64,000 nt of DNA from Lucifuga dentata. Taxonomy: Eukaryota; Chordata; Actinopteri; Ophidiiformes; Bythitidae. The stretch spans positions 1 through 64,000 of the forward strand of contig VXCM01000035.1 in assembly GCA_014773175.1 (NCBI GenBank), read 5' to 3'. This document shows, one piece after another, positions 54,512 to 64,000 of the stretch (position 1 is its first letter; each line of letters opens with the position of its first letter). The notes under the pieces are model-generated. The model worked only from the letters and a program-made list of their open reading frames with translations. It was not told the origin of the DNA and did not search any database. The position numbers were made by a program, and so were the translations under genes.

Positions 54512-57500
54512 TTTGTTTGTGCAGGTAGCTGTACAAAATACAACCACAGCCTTGAGAAATTAAATGCAGGATTGCACTATATACACTATATAAGCATAGG
54601 CAGAAGTAAACAAGTTGCCATTGCCGCAGTGGCACTTCATTTTAAACCTGTGGAATAACATTGTAGTCTGTGCAAAAGGTGTCACTTTTTAACTGCTTTT
54701 ATACAGCTCTTGCAAAGAAATATGTTCAGGAAATCCAGTTTTTACAGATGTCTGTGCGTCGTCTCACCCACAAATCACCAAATTTACACTTGCTGGGCTA
54801 TAACTGTTATCAGCTGCTCCAACAATAATGTCATACTTAAACTTTAGGAAAAAAGTGTCATGTATAATCCACAAGCCTTGGTTCCATGAAAAATGCTCAG
54901 TCTGCAGAGATTTATTTTCTACAAATAATATGATTTCATTTGAGTTTTTTTTTTTTTTTNATTTTTTTTTTTTTTTTAGGATTTTATTAAATTATTTCAT
55001 TTGATTATGATTAAAAAAAAATAATGGATTGAAGGTGTTGATTGATAATCATGCGTTAATCATAAGTTAAGTCTGAAATCTTTCTGGCTATAAGGCTAAA
55101 TTTCAACACAGGACTGTTTCATTCATCATGTAGAGGTTGGACTAAAACAGTGCTGATGTCATGACCAATTTCTAATATTTTATGACTGAATAACATTCAC
55201 ATCCTTCATCCATCAGAGGAGGTGATTGCAGAAACTTGATCAATCCAACCATCTGTGCTTTCACATGACGTCAGGCTGCGTTCAGTCCCACCACAGCAAT
55301 GGCGGCGCCACTAGAAAACACGACGTATAAATCACCTGGAAGGTGCATCTGTACATACATGTGGTGGTTAGATTTTACAAATGCCTGAAACTAATTGCAC
55401 CAACATGTTGTATAATAAGAAATATACAAGCCCTGCATTTGATTTAGATGATAAATTTTGACAGCAGGAGGCAGCATGACAAACACTTCCCACTCAGCAG
55501 TATAACAGGTTGTTGCCTAAAGATTCACACATGAATGTGACCACTGAGAATCAGGTTGTCCCTTCCGTCTCATCCAGTGGCCATGACGCCTATTGATGGC
55601 CATCTTGGTGTCCAACAGCAAAAAGCCCATAGACCTGAAAATTTGTGAGACAGAGCAGGGGGTCAAACAGAAACTAGGGGAAAGGAATTCACCCGGGCGG
55701 CCTGACATTCCCCCAACTGGAAAGATGACTCTGTCTGCACAGTGTCTCAGACCAATCCAAAAATAGAGTGTGGTGAGAAGGTTCTCGCCACCCACGGGCA
55801 ATAATTCTATAATCTTAAAGCTTAGATTAATACTTGTCATTAACCCACATCCTAATATTCTGAAGGAAAACAAGAGGTCATCAATTCTAAGCCTGGGAGA
55901 CAGTTTTTGATTTAGCTGGCTTTAATTCAGTTTAGCATAACTCAGGAACTCGCTGCAGTGTGGTCAACATGTGAAAGAGCCTGCAGACATTTGCACGCCT
56001 GTTTACTAAACAAAAACCACTCCAACATTTTTTAACTTTATGAGTGATGATTGAGAACTGCTTTGATGAGGCTGACCTGTTTACTCATTGTTCAGATTAC
56101 AATGAGTTGCACGTGAACTGTGTTTGTACTTCCACTGCAGCAGACACACTCATAACTCAGAAGACCGGATGAAGATGTAAGGAGAGAAAATATTTCCTGA
56201 CAGATGTGTGGATTGGCAGTGACGCTTTGACCTTTTGATCTTTGACCATCTCCCGTATCTTGGTTGCTATGTTTAGCAGCATTGATGGACACCGTTTTGC
56301 AAAACCCACATTTTTTTTTTTTTTTNACATTTTTTTTTTTTTTTCCTGTGTTAGTTTTTATCTATGCAGCAATTTCTCTAATCCCAGCTCATCAGCAGTT
56401 GGTTATAACTCTCCCTGACTGTGGCACGGACGCTTTGCCTCTGAAAGTTGAATGACAGACATGTTTCGTATATTGATCTTCAAACAGAGAGTGAAAGCCC
56501 AGTGGGGAGAACTGTGATAGATGAACCTCCGGATTTCCCCCGTTGGAGAACGGCTGAGGAACCACAGTAATGTGGTGAATCACTTCTGCTTCAAGACAAG
56601 GATGACCGAGCGTGAAACCGTGTGGTGAAAACCACAAGACCCTAAACCTTGACCCCCCTCAAATTCTCATTGAGATTTTGTTTTCGGTGAGTGTGTATTA
56701 ACACTCTGAATGTGAGTCCAGTGGAACTGCTGCCGGTCATGTGAGTGTAAAACGAGGAGACACCAAAGGCTCATTGAGAAGTGCTATTTCCAGACAGCCT
56801 CACCCTCCCTGGCAGTTATGATGCAGGGTCAAATGGAAACTCTCACACATCTTTGACACGGCGCCCTGCACTATCTCTGCCAGCAGATCCACTAATGTTT
56901 CTTCTACCATCTAGAGACGCTACAATTTAGTCCAGAAACACACACTTTTTGATATTTCTGATTTATTTCAGCGTAATTAGGCAGGAACTTTTTGGCATCA
57001 TTTGTGGTAGTTTGTGTGAGGATTCATCCATATTAGTAATCTCTGATGTGTTTTTCGTGTGTGGCATCATACTTTAAAGCTAAAAATGATTTGAATTGCT
57101 TCGTAAAATATTGTAATCAGAGTTTCTTTGCTGTTGTGTTGCTTTATTTGACTGATGATTGATTGCATAATATATTATTTCTTTAAGTATAATTACTCTT
57201 TTACTGTCTAAGTCCCCGTGCTACCAAAGTTACTCTGCTCCCTTAACAATGCTTCTCTTCACCAACATGTTTATTGCTTTGGTATGGTCACCTGGCAGAT
57301 TTCTCCCCTTTCAGTAAAGCACTGCTATCTCATGGGAATTTCTTAAACACTGGGGCTTTTGAATTTCTTTGGAAGCATTTGAGTCGTGTCAGTGACCTTC
57401 CTCAGTTCCAGCTACCTCTTGCATCTGTCTTTGAGTCTTCTCTCCAATTAGTGAGAGAAAAACAAGAACTGAACTCAGAGCACTGCGTCAAATTCAAACA

Positions 57501-60500
57501 TGGACCAAAAACTTTTTGATCTCTGTGAGCAACAGTAAAAAAGTTCTTAGCTGAGATGTTATCTTCAAAATAGGATGAGGCCTTACCTCCTCCCCCTCAG
57601 TGACCTTGTCGTTTTGCTCTCCATCTTATCAGAGGGAGTGATGTCAGTGCTCATCCCTTTTCACCATAACAAGCGGTGAAACCAATCTCTCCTGCAGCCA
57701 GTCAGTTAGAAATAATTAACGTGGAGGTTCAGTGATATAACAGTGGACCACAAATCAATAACAGACTGTACTGTGAACGCCGGGCAACTTTTTGCAGGGG
57801 GAAAAAAAAAAAAAACCTCTCTATGGATTCTGATGTGTTTCTAACGTCACATGAGGGTCAATGTAGTGCAGTTGGCTGCCAAAGTCTGGTTTTTAATTGG
57901 CTCCCTTGTGTTGATCATTGGGCTGCTTTCTCCTGCACTCCTTAAGCTGCACAACACTGCTTTTTGCCTCGCTGCCTATTAAAACTGACAGTTTAGCATC
58001 CATTATATAAGGTGCTCAATTTCTTATTCTGTCTCAGGGAGAAGTCAGAGAAGATCACTACTTTCTCTTGTTATTTCTCAGCTTTGGTGTCTTTTTGTTT
58101 AGGTTGTATGGATGTAAACAGAATAGCGTTTGCTCCGTTCTTTAGTGTCTGTCAGTCAACACGGTGCAACACGGTTTCTTTTATGCAGCATGGCACTTTG
58201 GCTGAGCGCCTTCAGCAGAGATGAAAAAGCCACCTGACCCCTTTTATAGCGGAGCTGTGCTTGGAGCCCTGTGATCGCTCTACCATTTGTGCCCTTCCCT
58301 ATGGTTTGGATTTGCCCCCACATTTCATGGCTTCAGACACTCTCACTGAAATCAAAATTGTAAGTCCACACCTCCCTCTGAAAGTGCTAATGACCCCGTT
58401 TGTCTGAGGAGAAATCAGTTCTTCTCTTGCGTCTGCCCTCCCCCCTTGGACAACTCTGTACTGACTTAATAGTGATTACTTTGCCACTTGTGCCCTACTT
58501 GTATGACCTTTAATGCCTCAAGCGTGGAGGGGGAGGTTGAACTTTCTCTGTAGGTCAGTATGTTTGGTGGGAGAAGAGTGCTGGTCTGCTTTTGTAGGGA
58601 ACAGAAGGGGCAAACACCTGCTGATGTGATGACACAGGTGTTGACATGTCCTCACATAGTGTAGATCTTTATATTAAGCCTTTTAGACTCACACATTGAG
58701 ATTGTTTGCCAATAATATTGTCATTGTGTCAGTTTCACGGACCTGTAAACACAGAGGACTCGTAAACAGTAACACGAATGTTCTCTGGATAAATTCAGAC
58801 TGAAAATAAGCCAAAAAATTCTATGTAAACTAAATATCAGAACATGGCAAAGAATGATCTGTATCATTTCCATCTGGCTCCATTTCAATAACATAAACTA
58901 TGTAAGGAATCTGATATGAGAGCTCTGGCTGTGTATCCGGTGTTTTGCAGTGATGCGTCTTTCCTCTATGTCAGCGTTTAGGATCGCAGATAGATCATCT
59001 GAACTGTGATGATGTTTTCCTGGGCTCAGACCAACTCCACATTATCCATGAGACTTGAATTTGCAGCCCCTCCTTCTCGCTTTAAGGCCTCACATTACCA
59101 TGAGCCCACAAAGTAATTTGTAGACTGATAATTTCAATGACCTCTGACAGCAACTACATATTGTTCACTGTACTCTTAGTTTGGCACAATTACTCTTGGG
59201 GGCTTGAACTTGATGCTACTTTTGGGAAGCTGGCAGGAGTCTGTGGTGGTCCAATTAGTGGTTTTGGCTGATGGAGCAGTGAATCAGTGTTGGCAGACGT
59301 TTCTGTTCTCCATGTCTGTACATCTGAGATAACCAGTGAAATGAAGACGTTTTAAATTTTGTGCTTATTTTAAATAGAGAAAAAAGACTGGAAATCTCAA
59401 CAATATACAACAACTGGTGAAAGCTACACAAACACTCTTATCTGCAGATGATAAGTTGATAAGGACAACAAAACAGGCTGACATGCTGGCCATATGCCCA
59501 GGCAGGCATCCTCTGTAGACATGATGACTTTTGTCTCCTTCATTCATGGATAGTCACACATTAAGTACATTATAGAGCATAGTTTATTCCCTCGTGCCAA
59601 TTTGTTTGTGCTGTCCTGATGAGCAAGCAGATCAGATTTGGTAATAAGAGCTCCAATGGACCTCGACTTCCTCCTGGGAGAATGACTATGATTGATGTCG
59701 AGATCGTAGTCATTTGGCTTTAGAGGTCAAGAACATGCCAAACGTTCTTTACTCTAAGTTAGCAGTTAAAACTGGCACTTCTATAAAGGCTGAAATTTAA
59801 TACAGCATTATTGAATTAAATATTGGCATCATCACAAATGTTTTTTTCAGCCTCGTTCTGTTTTTCTTATGTAACTCGACCTGAACACTGTTTCCTGTTT
59901 ATAAAAATGGGAGTTGTGATGCTAAAACAATATATATTTTTATTTATTTTTGACAGTTATTTCTAGGCCACTGACAATTTATCTAACACTGCAACATTTT
60001 TAATGTTTTTTTTTTTTTTTTTTTNTTTTTTTTTTTTTTTTTTTAATGTGTGACATAGCTACTCTCAAAATCCAGTCACTTATTTTTTGTATCACTCCCT
60101 CAACATAATTAAGCAGTCACATAGTGGTAAATATAAACTTGTAACACATCCACACTGAGCATTAGGGCTTCGTATTCCGCACAGACTGGTATGGGAAAAA
60201 TCAGGAAGCCAGCGACTGGAATACTTCTTGGCAGATGCCCTGATTTAGCAGCAAAGGCTCACTTATGAATGAGTCAAACCTACTTTGGGGGCTTGTTGCT
60301 GCTCCAGTACCTGTGAGAAAACCACTTACTGCTCTCCAAGACTCCAGTCTGATTAGTCAAGGGTTTTGGGGCAGGCACTCTGAATATTTGAGGTTTTCAA
60401 TTTAAAGCCTTGACAAGAGTCCAAATAATCTTGTGGAAGCCTCAGAATAGCTTCTCTGCTGGTGAAATCTGGTATGTAGAATGTTGATTTCATGCCCCTC

Positions 60501-63500
60501 CTGTGATTAACCAATCACAGCCAGTGATAACATAGGAAAAGTAAACACTTTCTGCTGTATAACAATGTAAGCTATAAGAGCTTTGTGCAGAATAATACAA
60601 ACATGATTTGAATAAACACCATTAAGCATCTTTAACAAATGTTTGGAGTCAAAATACTGTAACTTAAATCTATTTTCCCACTGAAGTAACCAAACACCAG
60701 GGAGAATTTCACTGACATTATAAATAAATGGTTGTATGGTAAAATTGTATGGAATAATTGGGTTTCCAGAAAAGGTTTAAAAGTGAACCAAAATAAAAAT
60801 GAATTCAGAAACTCTGCTCTGTTTTCCACAGAGGCAGAATTTTATACAATCAGAAACTGGCCTAAATAGATTTGCTGTGCTGCCAGTTTTTCTAACAGTT
60901 TAAAAATAATGTGTTCTTTTTCTGAATTAGATCTTTTAAAACCAAACATTTCCATATATCTCAGTGCAAAGTTCACTTTAGCTGTTACATCATTATCATT
61001 CTGTGCTTCTTTCTCAATGGCTGTCTTGTTCTTGTTGTCAGTGTTACATCATAAAATACAAAGATACATAATTCATACAATTTACTGAATCCTAAAAGTA
61101 AATAAATAATGAATAAATGCCACAGAGTGGCTTTTTCCTGTCTCTGTGAATATAATAACTAGTCTACATGCCCTAAGCCTAATTAATATTAATCTCTATG
61201 AGTTTAATGGTGAATGATGTTTCTGTTAATCAATATAAAGTTGTAGTCTTCTCTTGCAGCCGTCGCTGTGAGCTGTGCAGCGCCTTTCACAGCTGGAATC
61301 AATACACTTTGCCTAGCAATGCGATACGTGAATAGATAATTATAGCACAGGCAGAACGTCAATGAATTGCAAGCGTAATTATTCTTCTGTGTGTGGAAAT
61401 AAGTGCTTGCAAAGCTGATTCTAGTGCTGTTAGTGTTGGTTTAAGAGGAACTGATAATGCCTACAAAGTCCCCGCCAGGTCTGAAACAAAAGTAGGTTAC
61501 AGACTTGAAACGTGAAGAAGAGATGCTGAGGTGACAATACTGTCCCCACTCTCATTTTGAGAGTGAAAGCAATCAACACTATGATACAATTGTGTTAATT
61601 AGTTTTCTTCTATTGTGTTTTCATTTGAGACCGGGATTCTTCAAGTGAGAAGTTCATATCCAATTGTAATGCCGTGAATTGTTGTTTGCTGGGTAGAATG
61701 TACTGACATGATCTGATTTTGACCTGAAGTTTTATCTTGTTTTGTTTGTTTTTTGGTTGAATGGAGAGCTGGTTGAATGTGCATCCTCTTAGATATCTGT
61801 CCATTCGCTAGCGGGGAGGGAGGCAGGACTGAACAATGTGCCATTAGTCATCCACAGCCTCTCCCATGTAACTAACTCTGGGTGGTACAGCTGAATGATG
61901 GTGTTAGCTATTTTGCGATGAGGCAATTGTCAATTTCACGTATCTGTATTGTTTTACATTTAACAGAAACAGAATTCATCAGCTCAACACTCAGCGATTC
62001 AGGTCTGATTCCTCCGAGCTGAAGCATTTTCATGACGCAATCCACCAACTCGAGCATGACGGCCAAGCCCACAGGAATCCATTGCAGAAACAGAGAGGAT
62101 GATTTTAGACATGGCTGCACCACACATACATGAAAAATAACCCTTTTAGAAGCCATGCATGTCATCCTCTGGGACCAACTCCACGCCTCCATTGTGTGTG
62201 TGCTGGATATTGTTAGAAAAAAAAAGAATCAAAACCCAATTTAGTGCTTGAATTGTTTTCCTTCAACTGAGCCAGAGTATTTCCTGCAAGTATCTGGGTT
62301 CACTCTGCAGCGGTAGGGTCTTTGTTGTGGCGTAGCTGTGTTGTAGATATAGCAGATCTCCTCTGGGACACTGATTGAGTTTGAAACAGGGCAGGTCAAT
62401 CCAGAGGTACCTGAACAAGTCTAATGGACCTGCAGGAGCTCCCTGAGGGCGAGGCTGACTGGAGGGTTAGTAAAGGTCACCACAGGGTCATGTTTACTCA
62501 GTGCATCTTGGAGTGTGCCGAAAGCCACGTGGTTTCTCCTCATCTCCCCCTCACAAATTCTCGATTCTCTAACTCCAACTATGACTGACTAAGGGCCTGG
62601 TTCAGGCCGCATCTGGATGCAATTCAACCCTGCTAAAATTCTTCAGGCCAGGGTAACCTGGAGATTTTTATATATATATATATATCTATATATATATATA
62701 TAACCAAAATGGAAGGAAGATGACACATTAAAATGGAATTGCTGTTTTATTTGAGTTATTTGTTTATTTTCAGTGCACCATGGTGTCTGGGAGCTGTCAT
62801 ATCTGTAGATTTAGACAAATGTGACATATTTATATGGATATTCGTGCCTGGTGGGATTAGGTGGGGGAGCACTGTATCATTTTGAGACTTGTTAAAAATG
62901 GGCTTTCACATTTTATTAAACGTAACCAGATTTTGGAGTATTGCTGCAGTGGAGATGTACAGTGGAGCAAAATGTGGCTTTGAATGGATGAGAGAAACAG
63001 AACAAGGGGAGATGATAAACTACACAGAATTCATGTATTGTGGCTCAGCATAATAGAATTAGCAGATGATCCCTAGTGAAGCCTTGGTGCTGGTGATATG
63101 TCTGCTGACTATGTGCTGACTGATGTCTGCTTCATATTATTATTAGCTGGAAGAGAAATAAGGTAGAAACGGGTTAAAACTTACCATGAAGTTAGCACTA
63201 ACTTCAAGCTTGATTAACAGTTCTTCATTATATTATTCAGTGAACGCATTACAAAGTTTATGGCTAACAATTTGCTACAGAAACAAATGAAAACTGAATT
63301 AGAGGTAAAAAAAAAAAAAAAAAANAAAAAAAAAAAAAAAAAGATACTCCTATTAGATTAGATACTCCTATTACGATGATTTTTCTCAGGTTCATTTAAG
63401 TGGATGCAAGTCTTTCCCTTTCTGTTTAATTTTTAGCCCAAGGCATGTTCTTACAGTATATTCAGTCAGTTTCATGAAATTAGCTGATTAACTAGTAGTT

Positions 63501-64000
63501 TTGTGCTTCCAGCAGACCATAACAAAGATGTGTCCAAGTTTTTCGTTAACTCAAAGCTCCTGTAGGGCAATGAGCCTTACGGAAGCCTCTCGCTAATCAG
63601 TTTGGCTCCACAGGCAGGCTGAATTAAATTGCTTGTGATAGCTGCTCATTTGCGTTGACGGGCTGTGAACTTCCACTGTTTGAGTGGAGACCAAAAGAAC
63701 AAAAGCTCTCTGGGGCTTCAAATAGTGGAATCCACTTAAGCTGAAAATTCCCAAATATGGAAAGGTGTAAATGCTGACACCTGTCATCTCATATTCCACT
63801 GAGTACTTTAAGGAAACCAAAGAATTTGAAAATGGTGGAGTCACAGATTCTGTATAAAGTTAGTAAACATACTATTCGATTCTCTTACATATTGACCATT
63901 ACTGTCTGTGTGTGTGTTTTTGAGTGTGTGATACACTTGTGCACCTATAAGTGTATAAAACAGGAAAAGCAGTGGTCAAGTCCCAGTGGCCTACTGGGAT
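54512..64000. other. Non-coding DNA to end of window, probable tetraspanin intron
   Basis: Homopolymer gaps at N 54960, 56326, 60025 and 63325, an (AT)n run at 62670-62702, a tandem ATACTCCTATTA pair at about 63344-63374 and a CTCF-like word at 55461-55475. Reading frames up to 118 codons (55517-55873, minus) show no recognisable domain. 61250-61420 has enhancer-like composition. Confidence 0.45.
62670..62702. repeat. (TA)n microsatellite
   Basis: TA run interrupted once by a C near 62686. Confidence 0.93.

Noticed and set aside
55517..55873. 118-codon open frame on the minus strand
   Set aside because: Longest frame in the downstream half, but no recognisable domain, no repeat-encoded protein motif and no splice or promoter context. 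Most likely chance or an old repeat fragment.
1..64000. CRISPR array, tRNA, rRNA, bacterial operon or phage-like system
   Set aside because: No direct-repeat/spacer array, no cloverleaf or rRNA sequence was noticed. Intron-split genes and microsatellites show this is animal nuclear DNA. The only near-exact spaced repeats are microsatellites, assembly duplicates and the MITE family.

Overview
The window is a stretch of a vertebrate, almost certainly teleost fish, nuclear genome. Protein-coding sequence is split into small exons with GT/AG borders and phase-compatible joins. Introns are rich in CA, CT, TTTC and TATC microsatellites, and the spacing is compact (about 31 exons in 27 kb). No bacterial operon, CRISPR array, tRNA, rRNA or virus was recognised. 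The sequence is a draft scaffold: 23 single N characters sit in homopolymers or between short exact duplications of the same sequence.

Positions 66-27281 (+ strand) hold the 3' two thirds of a wnk1 gene (WNK lysine-deficient protein kinase 1, wnk1a or wnk1b). The kinase domain and first autoinhibitory domain lie upstream of the window. Visible here are the low-complexity middle region with the large nervous-system-type HSN2 exon (about 3986-5578), the second CCT/PF2-like domain (13408-14120), Ser/Pro/Gln-rich linkers (15624-17936), three RFxV docking motifs for SPAK/OSR1 kinases (19473-20408), a coiled coil with the HQ-type segment (20300-20908), a basic segment (21124-21253), two small in-frame cassette exons (22572-22643 and 24740-24781) and the conserved C-terminus ending at the TAG at 27279-27281. 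All joins are frame-consistent except at an N at 771, where the gap must hide bases that change the frame. WNK1 senses chloride and osmotic state and activates SPAK/OSR1, which phosphorylate NKCC/NCC/KCC transporters. This window carries the scaffold part of that kinase.

From 27282 to about 33200 lie the wnk1 3' UTR and intergenic DNA. A second gene on the + strand then begins. A possible CCAAT/TATA promoter and non-coding exon (about 33199-33390) precede an exon (34270-34376) encoding the N-terminus and start of the first membrane helix of a tetraspanin closest to TSPAN11. A 2-bp excess in a TATATA run puts its ATG out of frame with the rest. No further exon of it was recognised up to 64000, so most of 34377-64000 is probably one long intron.

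The downstream half carries seven copies of one 450-600 bp foldback (MITE-like) element with TTAA-type ends, in both orientations, between 29737 and 54511. It also holds several stretches that look like conserved non-coding elements (about 51950-52400, 53360-53520, 61250-61420). These are inferred from composition only.
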